A DNA stretch of 64,000 nucleotides from Lysobacter enzymogenes (GTDB taxonomy: Bacteria > Pseudomonadota > Gammaproteobacteria > Xanthomonadales > Xanthomonadaceae), in the NCBI RefSeq assembly GCF_017355525.1, contig NZ_CP067395.1, forward strand, positions 744,001 to 808,000. The letters are read 5' to 3'. This document shows, piece after piece, positions 8,174 through 16,266 of the stretch (within the stretch, counting starts at the first letter, position 1; every line of letters begins with the position of its first letter). Below the pieces are notes generated by a model. It had not been told where the DNA came from and did not search any database. It saw only the letters and a program-made list of their open reading frames with translations. Position numbers and translations under genes: made by a program.

Positions 8174-9418
8174 ATGGATTTCGCCCCCAGCGCGCGCAGC
8201 CAGGACTATCTGCAGCGCCTGCAAGCTTTCCTCGACCGCCACGTGGCCCCGTTCGACGCGGTCTACCGGCGCGAGAACGCCGAACTCAACGCCGGCGCCG
8301 ACTGGCGCCGCTGGCGCGTGCATCCGCGCATCGCCGAACTCAAGGCGCTGGCGCGCGAGGCCGGCCTGTGGAACCTGTTCCTGCCCGATCCCGAACTCGG
8401 CGCCGGCCTGTCGGTGCTCGACTACGCGCCGCTGGCCGAGGCGATGGGCCGCTACGAGTTCTGCGCCGAGATCTTCAACTGCAACGCGCCGGACACCGGC
8501 AACATGGAAGTGCTGTACCACTACGGCAGCCCGGCGCAGAAACAACGCTGGCTGCGGCCCTTGCTGGACGGCGCGATCCGCTCGGTGTTCTGCATGACCG
8601 AGCCGGACGTGGCGTCGTCGGATGCGACCAACATGCGCGCGCAGATCCGCATCGAAGGCGACGAGGTGGTCGTCGAAGGACGCAAGTGGTGGTCCACCGG
8701 CATCGGCCATCCCGATGCGCGGGTCGCGATCTTCATGGGCCTGACCGATCCGGACGCCGCGCCGCATGCGCGTCACGGCATGGTGCTGGTGCCGCTGGAT
8801 GCGGCGGGCGTAACGATCGAACGCATGCTGCCGACCTTCGGCGAATACGACCCGCCGTACGGCCACGGCGAGGTCAGTTTCGACCGGGTGCGGCTGCCGC
8901 TCGACCACTTGATCCAGGGCCCGGGGCAGGGCTTCGCCATCGCCCAGGGCCGGCTCGGCCCGGGCCGCATCCACCACTGCATGCGCGCGATCGGCGCGGC
9001 CGAACGCGCGCTGGAGCTGCTGATCCGCCGCGGCGCGCAGCGCGAGGCGTTCGGCCAGCCGATCCTGCGCCTGGGCGGCAATCTGGAACGGGTGGCGCAA
9101 GCGCGCATGGCCATCGACCAGGCCCGCCTGCTGACCCTGTACGCTGCCTGGAAGATCGAACGCTTCGGGGTCAAGCAGGCGATGAGCGAAATCTCCGCGA
9201 TCAAGGTGGTCGCGCCGAACATGCTGCAGCAGATCGTCGACGAGGCGATCCAGATCCACGGCGGCGCCGGCGTCAGCCACGACACGCCGCTGACCGGCCT
9301 GTACGCGCTGGCGCGCGCGCTGCGCATCGCCGACGGCCCCGACGAAGTGCATCGGGCGATGGTGGCGCGGGTCGAACTGGCCAAGTACGGCTTCGGCCGC
9401 AAGCAGGAGGCGGCATGA
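8174..9418 (+). CDS. Acyl-CoA dehydrogenase (ACAD10/11-like)
   Basis: FAD-dependent acyl-CoA dehydrogenase of 414 residues, predicted to introduce an alpha-beta double bond into an acyl-CoA. Landmarks are CMTEPDVASSDATNMRAQI (FAD and substrate loop), GRKWWSTG, the R..AFGQPI helix and the C-terminal IQIHGGAGVSHDTPLTGLYA. The segment RIADGPDEVH is typical of the ACAD10/11 subgroup, and the next genes encode an APH-like kinase, the domain fused to the dehydrogenase in ACAD10/11. That pairing suggests use of hydroxylated acyl-CoAs that are phosphorylated first; this is inference. The stop overlaps the next start (ATGA). Confidence 0.92.
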   Translation: MDFAPSARSQDYLQRLQAFLDRHVAPFDAVYRRENAELNAGADWRRWRVHPRIAELKALAREAGLWNLFLPDPELGAGLSVLDYAPLAEAMGRYEFCAEIFNCNAPDTGNMEVLYHYGSPAQKQRWLRPLLDGAIRSVFCMTEPDVASSDATNMRAQIRIEGDEVVVEGRKWWSTGIGHPDARVAIFMGLTDPDAAPHARHGMVLVPLDAAGVTIERMLPTFGEYDPPYGHGEVSFDRVRLPLDHLIQGPGQGFAIAQGRLGPGRIHHCMRAIGAAERALELLIRRGAQREAFGQPILRLGGNLERVAQARMAIDQARLLTLYAAWKIERFGVKQAMSEISAIKVVAPNMLQQIVDEAIQIHGGAGVSHDTPLTGLYALARALRIADGPDEVHRAMVARVELAKYGFGRKQEAA

Positions 9419-10248
9419 GCGCGGGCTTGCGGGTCTTCATCACCGGCGGCGCTTCCGGCCTCGGCCGCGCGCTGGCCGAAGGCTATGCGCGCGACGGCGC
9501 GCGCGTGCTGATCGGCGACGTCAACGCCGCGCGCGGCGAGGAAACCCTGGCGGCGCTGCGCGCCTTGCAGCCGCAAGCGCATTACCTGCACTGCGACGTG
9601 ACCCGCGAAGACGATCTGCACGCGGCGGCGCAGTGGATGCAGGCCAATTGGGGCGGCGCCGATCTGGTCGTCAACAACGCCGGCGTCGCCGACATGGGCC
9701 CGGTCGAGGCGATGCCGCTGGCCGACTGGGAATGGATGGTGCAGATCAACCTGCTCGGCGTGGTCCGCGGCTGCAAGGCGTTCATCCCGATGCTCAAGCG
9801 CCAGCGCGGCGGCGCCTTGCTCAACATCGCTTCGATGGCCGGGCTGGTGCATCCGCCGTTCGCCGGCGCCTACAACGCGACCAAGGCCGCGGTGGTGGCG
9901 CTGTCGGAAACGCTCAAGGCCGAGCTCGAACCCGACGGCGTGCGGGTCAGCGTCGCCTGTCCGGCGTTCTTCCGCACCAACCTCGGTGAGAGCCTGCGCA
10001 CCCGCGATCCGCGTTATGCGCGCTGGATGAAGAAGCTGGTCGCCGATTCGACGATCGACGCCGACTCGATCGCCGCGCGCATCCGCGCGGGCGTGGCGCG
10101 CGGCGAGTTCCGCATCCTCACCCATCCGTCCGCCAAGCGCTTCTGGATGCTCAAGCGCCTGCTTCCCTACAACTGGTTCGAAGCGGCGATGCGCCGCGCC
10201 GGCGGTGGCGGCCGCGCGCGCTCGCAACCGGCGGACGGGCGCGCATGA
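9415..10248 (+). CDS. Short-chain dehydrogenase/reductase (SDR)
   Basis: NAD(P)-dependent oxidoreductase of 277 residues. The cofactor motif is TGGASGLGRALAEG near residue 10, followed by NNAG (VVNNAGVADMG) near 85 and the catalytic Ser-Tyr-Lys in IASMAGLVHPPFAGAYNATK near 140-155. Substrate specificity cannot be read. ATG 9415 overlaps the preceding stop and its own stop overlaps the following start, so it is translationally coupled on both sides. The C-terminal tail of about 20 residues is Gly/Ala/Arg-rich. Confidence 0.92.
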   Translation: MSAGLRVFITGGASGLGRALAEGYARDGARVLIGDVNAARGEETLAALRALQPQAHYLHCDVTREDDLHAAAQWMQANWGGADLVVNNAGVADMGPVEAMPLADWEWMVQINLLGVVRGCKAFIPMLKRQRGGALLNIASMAGLVHPPFAGAYNATKAAVVALSETLKAELEPDGVRVSVACPAFFRTNLGESLRTRDPRYARWMKKLVADSTIDADSIAARIRAGVARGEFRILTHPSAKRFWMLKRLLPYNWFEAAMRRAGGGGRARSQPADGRA

Positions 10249-11330
10249 GCGCGGACGCGGCGCCCGCGCGCGACGACGCGCGCCCGGTGCGCGCCGGCGA
10301 GGAACTCGACGCCGCCGCGGTCGACGCCTGGCTCAAGCCGCGCCTGCCGCATCTGCAAGGCCTGCCCGAGGTCGCCCAGTACGCCGGCGGCGCGTCGAAC
10401 TGGACCTACCGCCTGCGTTACGCCAACGACGACCTGATCCTGCGCCGCCCGCCGGCCGGCAAGAAAGCCAAGTCCGCGCACGACATGGGCCGCGAGTTCC
10501 GCATCCAGCAGGCGCTGCGGCCGGTGTTCGCGTTCGTGCCGCGGATGTACGCGCACTGCGACGACGACAGCGTGATCGGCGCGGAGTTTTATGTGATGCA
10601 GCGCCTGGACGGGCTGATCCTGCGCAAGAATCCGCCGCCGGGTTTTGAGCTTTCGCGCGAACGCGTGGCGACGCTGGCGCACAACGTGCTCGACACCTTG
10701 ATCGCGCTGCATCAAGTGGATTACCGCGCCGCCGGCCTCGACGGCCTGGCGCCCGGCGCCGGCTACGCGCACCGGCAGATCGCCGGCTGGAGCAAGCGCT
10801 ACGGCGACGCGCGCACCTGGAACGTCCCGCGCGGTGGCAAGATCATGGCCTGGCTGGGCGAAAATCTGCCGCAGGACGAACTGATCCGCCTGACCCACAA
10901 CGACTTCCGTTTCGACAACGTGGTGCTCGACCGCGCCGACCCGACCCGGGTCGTCGGCGTGCTCGACTGGGAACTGGCGACGCTAGGCGATCCGCTGATG
11001 GACGTAGGCAATCTGCTCGCCTATTGGGTCCAGGCCGACGACGACTTCATCGCCCGCGACACTCGCCGCCAGCCGACCCATCTGCCGGGCATGCCGAGCC
11101 GGCGCGAGGTCATGGACTACTACAGCGAGCGCACCGGCTGGCGCCCGCGCAGTTGGGCGTTCTACGAGGTCTACGGCCTGTTCCGGCTGTCGGCGATCGC
11201 CCAGCAGATCTATTACCGCTATCACCACGGCCAGACCCGCAACCCGGCGTTCAAGCGCTTCTGGCTGTCGGTGAACTACCTGCACTGGCGCTGCCATCGC
11301 GCGATCGCGCGCGCGAGGCGCGGCGCATGA
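10245..11330 (+). CDS. APH-family phosphotransferase (ACAD10/11-type kinase)
   Basis: Kinase of the aminoglycoside phosphotransferase fold, 361 residues. A nucleotide-binding N lobe (YAGGASNWTYRLRY, LILRRPP) precedes the catalytic loop LTHNDFRFDNVVLD and the metal-binding DWELATLGDPLMDVGNLL. This subgroup typically sits beside or is fused to acyl-CoA dehydrogenases rather than conferring drug resistance, so a small-molecule or hydroxyacyl-CoA substrate is likely. ATG 10245 overlaps the SDR stop and its stop overlaps the phosphatase start at 11327. Confidence 0.9.
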   Translation: MSADAAPARDDARPVRAGEELDAAAVDAWLKPRLPHLQGLPEVAQYAGGASNWTYRLRYANDDLILRRPPAGKKAKSAHDMGREFRIQQALRPVFAFVPRMYAHCDDDSVIGAEFYVMQRLDGLILRKNPPPGFELSRERVATLAHNVLDTLIALHQVDYRAAGLDGLAPGAGYAHRQIAGWSKRYGDARTWNVPRGGKIMAWLGENLPQDELIRLTHNDFRFDNVVLDRADPTRVVGVLDWELATLGDPLMDVGNLLAYWVQADDDFIARDTRRQPTHLPGMPSRREVMDYYSERTGWRPRSWAFYEVYGLFRLSAIAQQIYYRYHHGQTRNPAFKRFWLSVNYLHWRCHRAIARARRGA

Positions 11331-12082
11331 CGACTACGATCCACCTGATCCGCCACGGCCAGGCCGCGTTCGGCGCCGCCGACTACGATCAACTCAGCGA
11401 GCTGGGCCGCGAGCAATCGCGCCTGCTCGGCGCCGCGCTGGCGCCGCTGGCGGGCGAGGGCGACGTAGCGATCTGCGGCGGCATGCGCCGCCATCGCGAG
11501 ACCGCGGAAGAATGCCTCGCCGCGATGTTCGCCGGCGACGATCCGTCCGCCGCCGCGCAAGCAAGCCCCTCTCCCGCTGGCGGGAGAGGAGTTGGGGCGA
11601 GGGCCCCCACCTGCGACGCACGCTGGAACGAATTCGACCACGTCCAGATCCTCGCCCGGCACCGCCCCGAGTACGCCGACCACGAACGCCTGCGCGCCGA
11701 CCTCAAGACCGAAACCGACCCGCACCGCGCCTTCCAGAGCCTGTTCTCCGCGGCGATGCAGCGCTGGGCCGGCGGCGAATTCGACCACGACTACGACGAA
11801 GCCTGGCCCGCGTTCCGCGCGCGCTGCGTGGCCGCGGTGCAGGCCGCGGCCGCCGCCGCCGCCGGCGCGCGCAACGTCTGGGTGTTCACCTCCGGCGGCC
11901 CGATCGCGGCGATCGCCCAGCACCTGCTCGACGCGCCCGACGCGCAGGCGCTGCGCCTGAGCTGGACCCTGGTCAACGCCAGCCACACCCAGGTGCACGT
12001 CGCCCGCGGCGGCTTGCGCCTGTCCACCTTCAACGGCCACGCGCACCTGTATCCGCGCGACGGCCTGATCACCTACCGCTGA
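11327..12082 (+). CDS. Histidine phosphatase-like (phosphoglycerate mutase-fold) protein
   Basis: Member of the histidine phosphatase superfamily, 251 residues. The N terminus has the phospho-acceptor motif LIRHGQ, and the conserved arginine lies in GGMRRHRETAEE. The place where the second catalytic histidine (usually in an HGG-type motif) is expected reads VFTSGGPIAAIAQ, with serine instead of histidine, so phosphatase activity is uncertain. An in-frame dispersed repeat adds the residues ASPSPAGGRGVGARAPT near residue 80. Fourth gene of the coupled cassette, beginning within the kinase stop (ATGA). Confidence 0.85.
   Translation: MTTTIHLIRHGQAAFGAADYDQLSELGREQSRLLGAALAPLAGEGDVAICGGMRRHRETAEECLAAMFAGDDPSAAAQASPSPAGGRGVGARAPTCDARWNEFDHVQILARHRPEYADHERLRADLKTETDPHRAFQSLFSAAMQRWAGGEFDHDYDEAWPAFRARCVAAVQAAAAAAAGARNVWVFTSGGPIAAIAQHLLDAPDAQALRLSWTLVNASHTQVHVARGGLRLSTFNGHAHLYPRDGLITYR
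11561..11608. repeat. Dispersed palindromic repeat inside the phosphatase-like gene
   Basis: The segment has a CCTCTCCCGC / GCGGGAGAGG inverted repeat followed by AGTTGGGGCGAGGGCCC. This sequence type is normally intergenic in Xanthomonadaceae (from memory). Here it lies in frame inside a gene and is translated as a low-complexity Pro/Gly/Arg stretch. Confidence 0.75.
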
Positions 12083-12093
12083 GGCCCACCGAC

Positions 12094-12849
12094 ATGCGCA
12101 AGCGCATCCTCATCACCGGCGCCAGTTCGGGCCTGGGCCGCGGCATGGCCCGCGAGTTCGCCCGCGCCGGCCGCGACCTCGCGCTGTGCGCGCGCCGGAT
12201 CGACCGGCTCGACGCGCTCAAGGCCGAACTCGAAGCCGAGCACCCGGGCATCCGCGTCGCCGTGCGCAGCCTCGACGTCACCGACCACGACGCGGTGTTC
12301 CGCGTATTCGGCGAACTGCGCGACGAACTCGGCGGCCTCGACCGGGTCGTGGTTAACGCCGGCATCGGCCAGGGCGCGCCGGTCGGCAAGGGCCAGTTCG
12401 CCTTGAACCGCGCCATCGTCGAAACCAACTTCCTCGCCGCGCTGGCGCAGTGCGAAGCGGCGATGGAGATCTTTCGCGCCGCCGGCCAGGGCCATCTGGT
12501 GCTGATTTCCTCGATGAGCGCGATGCGCGGCCTGCGCGGCGGCCTGACCGCTTACGCCGCCAGCAAGGCCGGCGTGGCCGCGCTGGCCGAAGGCATCCGC
12601 ACCGACATGCTGCGCAAGCCCTCGATCCGGGTCAGCACGATCTTTCCCGGCTACATCCGCACCGAAATGAACGACGGCGCGCCGGCGTCGCACACGCCCT
12701 TCATCATCGACGAGGCGACCGGCTGCCGTTTGCTCGCGCGCGCGATCGAAGGCGAAAAGAACAAGGCCTACGTGCCGTGGTGGCCGTGGGCGGCGGTGGG
12801 CTGGTGGATGAAGCGCGCGCCGCTGGCTTGGGTGGCCAAGCTCAACTGA
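12094..12849 (+). CDS. Short-chain dehydrogenase/reductase (SDR)
   Basis: Second SDR of the cassette, 251 residues. The cofactor motif TGASSGLGRGMAREFARAG is at the N terminus, NAG (VVNAGIGQG) lies near residue 90, and the active-site Ser with Tyr-x-x-x-Lys lies in SSMSAMRGLRGGLTAYAASK near 140-155. IFPGYIRTEMN is a classical SDR segment, and the C-terminal aromatic stretch WWPWAAVGWW suggests membrane or lipid contact. It starts 11 bp after the phosphatase-like gene, so it belongs to the same operon, though not by overlap. Substrate unknown. Confidence 0.92.
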   Translation: MRKRILITGASSGLGRGMAREFARAGRDLALCARRIDRLDALKAELEAEHPGIRVAVRSLDVTDHDAVFRVFGELRDELGGLDRVVVNAGIGQGAPVGKGQFALNRAIVETNFLAALAQCEAAMEIFRAAGQGHLVLISSMSAMRGLRGGLTAYAASKAGVAALAEGIRTDMLRKPSIRVSTIFPGYIRTEMNDGAPASHTPFIIDEATGCRLLARAIEGEKNKAYVPWWPWAAVGWWMKRAPLAWVAKLN

Positions 12850-12878
12850 ATCTCGGCTTGCGTCGTAGGTGCGGCGAC

Positions 12879-12956
12879 GCGGTCGCGGCTTGCGCCGCTA
12901 CAGGAACAAACGAAGCCGGCCGCAATCCCTGTAGGAGCGGCGCAAGCCGCGACCGC
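12879..12956. repeat. Pair of inverted REP elements
   Basis: An inverted REP copy at 12879-12904 and a forward copy at 12930-12956 (TGTAGGAGCGGCGCAAGCCG, then CGACCGC) lie between the convergent cassette and cueR ends. They could form a stem that protects or terminates transcripts from both sides. Confidence 0.85.
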
Positions 12957-13064
12957 ACCACCGCAACTACGACCTATCATCCCGCGCGCCGGCAGCGCCG
13001 AAAGCCGCGATGAACCCCGAGGCAAGGCCGATCCACGAAAGACCGAGACGATTCCACCGCCGCC

Positions 13065-13538
13065 TCAGTCCCGCGCCGCCTTGCCGCTATCGCAGCACTC
13101 CGCCGCCAGATCCTGCAGGATCGGACAATCCGGCCGCTCGTCGCCGTGGCACTGGCGCGCCAGCTCCTCCAGCGTGCGCTGCATCGTCTGCATCTCGCGC
13201 ACTTTCTCGGCCAGTTCCGCGGCGTGGTCCAGCGCCAGCCGCTTGACCTCGGCGCTCTCGCGCGAGCGGTTGTCCCACAGCCCCAGCAGGGTCTCGATCT
13301 GCTTGATCGAAAAACCCAGCGAGCGCGAGCGCTTGATGAAACGCAGCCGGTGCAGGTCGGCGTCGCTGTAGAGGCGGTAGCCGGCGACGCTGCGCCCGGC
13401 TTCGGGAATCAGGCGGATGCTCTCGTAGTGGCGGATCATCTTCGCGCTGACCCCGCTGAGCTGCGCGGCCTCGCCGATGTTGTGCAGGCCTTCGGCCTTG
13501 GCCTGGGCCAGTTCGGGCGCGGACAGGTGGCGGTTCAT
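13065..13538 (-). CDS. cueR: Copper-responsive MerR-family regulator CueR
   Basis: Cytoplasmic Cu(I) sensor of 157 residues. The start ATG 13538 follows GAGGAG at about 10 bp spacing. The MerR HTH is at residues 20-60 (NIGEAAQLSGVSAKMIRHYE), followed by a dimerisation helix and the metal loop QCHGDERPDCPI, with C130 and C138 as the expected Cu(I) ligands. It lies 41 bp downstream of copA on the same strand, so its own level should rise with the operon, unlike the separate cueR of E. coli. The N-terminal extension of about 18 residues before the HTH is longer than usual. Confidence 0.9.
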   Translation of the reverse strand: MNRHLSAPELAQAKAEGLHNIGEAAQLSGVSAKMIRHYESIRLIPEAGRSVAGYRLYSDADLHRLRFIKRSRSLGFSIKQIETLLGLWDNRSRESAEVKRLALDHAAELAEKVREMQTMQRTLEELARQCHGDERPDCPILQDLAAECCDSGKAARD

Positions 13539-13579
13539 CGGTTGCGGACTCCTCAACGAAAACGGGCGCGCGGCGGCGT

Positions 13580-16063
13580 TCATGCCGACGGCTTCCAGCG
13601 GCGCAGCAGCAAGGTGTTGGCGAGCACGCTGACGCTGGAGAACGCCATCGCCGCGGCGGCGAACACCGGGTCGAGCAGGCCGAACGCGGCCAGCGGAATG
13701 CCGACGACGTTGTAGCCGAAGGCCCAGAACAGATTTTGGCGGATCTTGCGGGTGGTGCGACGGGAAATGGCGATGGCGTCGGCGACCAGCGCCGGTTCGG
13801 CGCGCATCAGGGTGATGCCGGCGGCCTGCATCGCCACGTCGGTGCCGCTGCCCATGGCGATGCCGACGTCGGCCGCGGCCAGCGCCGGCGCGTCGTTGAC
13901 GCCGTCGCCGACCATCGCCACCGCGCCGCCTTTGGCGAGGTCGGTGACGGCCGCGGCTTTCTGTTCCGGCAGCACGTCGGAACGCACGTCGTCGATGCCG
14001 AGCTGCTGCGCGACCGCGTTGGCGGCGCCGGCGTGGTCGCCGGAGATCATCGCCGTGCGCAGGCCCAGCGCGTGCAGCCGCGCGATCGCCGCGCGCGCGC
14101 CGGGACGCGGCGCGTCGCGGAACGCGAGCAAGCCGAGCACCTGCGGCGCGGCGCCAAGGCGCTCGCGCGCGAGCCACGAGACGCTGTGGCCGCGGTCGGC
14201 CAGGTCGCGCGCCTGCGCGCGCAAGCCGCCGAGTTCGGCGCCGGCTTCTTCGAGCATGCGGGTGCTGCCGAGCGCCAGCGCTTCGCCGGCGACCACGCCG
14301 CGCACGCCGCGGCCCGGCACCGCGCGCAGTTGCGCGGCCTGGGCGACGGCGACGCGTTCGCTGGCCGCGGCGTTCAGCACCGCCCGCGCCAGCGGATGTT
14401 CGCTGCCCGATTGCAGCGCCGCCGCGCGCGTCAGCAGCGCGTTGCGGTCGCCGTCGGCGGCGATCCATTCGGCCAGCACCGGCTTGCCTTCGGTCAGGGT
14501 GCCGGTCTTGTCGAACGCGACGATGCCGATGCGGTGCGCGCTTTCCAGCGCTTCGGCGTCCTTGATCAGGATGCCGTGGCGCGCGGCGACGCCGGTGCCG
14601 GCCATGATCGCGGTCGGCGTGGCCAGGCCCAGCGCGCACGGGCAGGCGATCACCAGCACCGCGACCGCGTGCAGCAGCGCCTGGCTCCAGTCGCCGCTGT
14701 ACGCGCCCCAGCCGATCAGGGTCAGCACGGCCAGCGCGATCACCACCGGCACGAACACCGCGCTGACCCGGTCGACCAGGCGCTGGATCGGCGCTTTCTT
14801 GGCCTGCGCGTCCTCGACCATGCGGATGATCCGCGCCAGCGCGCTTTCCGCGCCGACCGCCAGGGTTTCCACCACGATCCGGCCTTCGCCGTTGACCGCG
14901 CCGCCGGTGACCTTGTCGCCTTCGCCGCGCGCGACCGGCAGCGATTCGCCGGTGATCAGCGATTCGTCGGCATGGGTGCGGCCTTCGACGATGCGGCCGT
15001 CGGCGGCGATGCGTTCGCCGGGCAGGACCACGACGCGGTCGCCGACCTGCAGCTGGGCGATCGCGATCTCGCGTTCGACCCCGTCCTTGAGCACCCGCGC
15101 GCGCGCCGGCCGCAGCGCCTGCAAGGCGCGGATCGCCGCGGTGGTCTGGCGCTTGGCCCGCGCTTCCAGCCACTTGCCGAGCAGGATCAGGGTGACGATC
15201 GCGGCCGAGGTCTCGAAGTACAGCGCCATCGTTTCGCCGCGCAGCAGGTGGTACAGGCTCAGGCCGTAACCGGCGCTGGTGCCGAGCGCGACCAGCAGGT
15301 CCATGTTGCCGCTGCCGGCGCGCAGCGCGGCCCAGCCGGCGCGGTAGAAGCGCGCGCCGAGCCAGAACTGCACCGGCGTGGCCAGGGCGAACTGGACCCA
15401 GCCCGGCAGCATCCAGTGTTCGCCGAACAGCAGGCCGAGCATCGGCGCGACCAGGGGCAGGGTCAGCGCCGCGGCCAGCAGCAGATGGTGGGTCTGGCGG
15501 CGAAGCGCCGCCTGGGCCTGGGCTTCGCGCGCATCGATGTGGCCGGCGGGGGCGGGATCGGCCGCGCCGACGGCCTCGTGCGCGGGCGCGCCGCCGCCGG
15601 AGCCGTCGCCCGGGCCGTCGCCGCCCGGCAGGCGGGCCTGATAGCCGGCGCGGGCGACCGCCTCGATCAGCGCGGCCGGCTCGACCGAACCCAGCGCCTC
15701 GACCCGGGCGCGCTCGGTGGCCAGATTGACCGTGGCCGCGAGCACCCCGGGCACCGCACGCAGCGCCTTCTCGATCCGGCCCACGCAGGAGCCGCAGGTC
15801 ATCCCGCTCACGTCCAGGGTGGTTTCGCGCGCCGGCACGGCGTAGCCGGCGGCGCGCACCGCGGCGACCAGCTCGGCCGGGCTGAGCGACGGCTCGTAGG
15901 CGACCTCGGCGCTCTCGGTGGCCAGGTTGACCGTGGCCTCGGCGACCCCGGGCAGGGCGCGCAAGGCCTTTTCGATCCGGCCCACGCAGGAGCCGCAGGT
16001 CATGCCGGCCACCTCGAAACGCAGGCGTTGCAGGGCGGGGTTGGGTACGGCGGTAGCGCTCAT
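13580..16063 (-). CDS. copA: Cu(+)-exporting P1B-type ATPase CopA
   Basis: Inner-membrane copper efflux pump of 827 residues. ATG 16063 is chosen for its GGGAG ribosome binding site; an in-frame ATG at 16093 lies before the site. Two heavy-metal domains carry GMTCGSC (C23/C26 and C90/C93). Transmembrane helices follow, with the ion-binding [12 protein letters not shown] near residue 475, the phosphorylation site [11 protein letters not shown] near 515 and [20 protein letters not shown] near 718. It exports Cu(I) from the cytoplasm. A candidate CueR operator lies upstream and cueR is the next gene, so copper induction is expected. Confidence 0.96.
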   Translation of the reverse strand: MSATAVPNPALQRLRFEVAGMTCGSCVGRIEKALRALPGVAEATVNLATESAEVAYEPSLSPAELVAAVRAAGYAVPARETTLDVSGMTCGSCVGRIEKALRAVPGVLAATVNLATERARVEALGSVEPAALIEAVARAGYQARLPGGDGPGDGSGGGAPAHEAVGAADPAPAGHIDAREAQAQAALRRQTHHLLLAAALTLPLVAPMLGLLFGEHWMLPGWVQFALATPVQFWLGARFYRAGWAALRAGSGNMDLLVALGTSAGYGLSLYHLLRGETMALYFETSAAIVTLILLGKWLEARAKRQTTAAIRALQALRPARARVLKDGVEREIAIAQLQVGDRVVVLPGERIAADGRIVEGRTHADESLITGESLPVARGEGDKVTGGAVNGEGRIVVETLAVGAESALARIIRMVEDAQAKKAPIQRLVDRVSAVFVPVVIALAVLTLIGWGAYSGDWSQALLHAVAVLVIACPCALGLATPTAIMAGTGVAARHGILIKDAEALESAHRIGIVAFDKTGTLTEGKPVLAEWIAADGDRNALLTRAAALQSGSEHPLARAVLNAAASERVAVAQAAQLRAVPGRGVRGVVAGEALALGSTRMLEEAGAELGGLRAQARDLADRGHSVSWLARERLGAAPQVLGLLAFRDAPRPGARAAIARLHALGLRTAMISGDHAGAANAVAQQLGIDDVRSDVLPEQKAAAVTDLAKGGAVAMVGDGVNDAPALAAADVGIAMGSGTDVAMQAAGITLMRAEPALVADAIAISRRTTRKIRQNLFWAFGYNVVGIPLAAFGLLDPVFAAAAMAFSSVSVLANTLLLRRWKPSA

Positions 16064-16090
16064 GGGGGACTCCCGATTGGCTCGATGCCG

Positions 16091-16130
16091 CACAGGCTGG
16101 GGGTTCCCATGATAGTAAGGTCAAGGTTGG
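16091..16130 (-). promoter_or_regulatory. Candidate CueR operator / copA promoter
   Basis: On the minus strand the sequence reads CCTTGACCTTACTATCATGG then GAACCCC, resembling the MerR-family copper operators that overlap a -35 TTGACC with a partial dyad. It ends about 30 bp before the copA start. The -10 element is not clear, so this is a pattern match only. Confidence 0.45.
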
Positions 16131-16266
16131 CCGCGGCGGGTGAGACCGGGCCGGTGAATCGTTCAGTCGCACCCGCTGAGACGCGCCGCCGCCAGGCTGG
16201 CCGATGCCACAATCGCCCCCATCTCGGGACTCTCCCCGCATCGCCGCCGCCGGCAGGCCGCCGCTC

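Noticed and set aside
10245..11330. Aminoglycoside resistance determinant
   Set aside because: The APH fold is shared, but the coupled ACAD/SDR context and ACAD10/11-type motifs indicate lipid metabolism.
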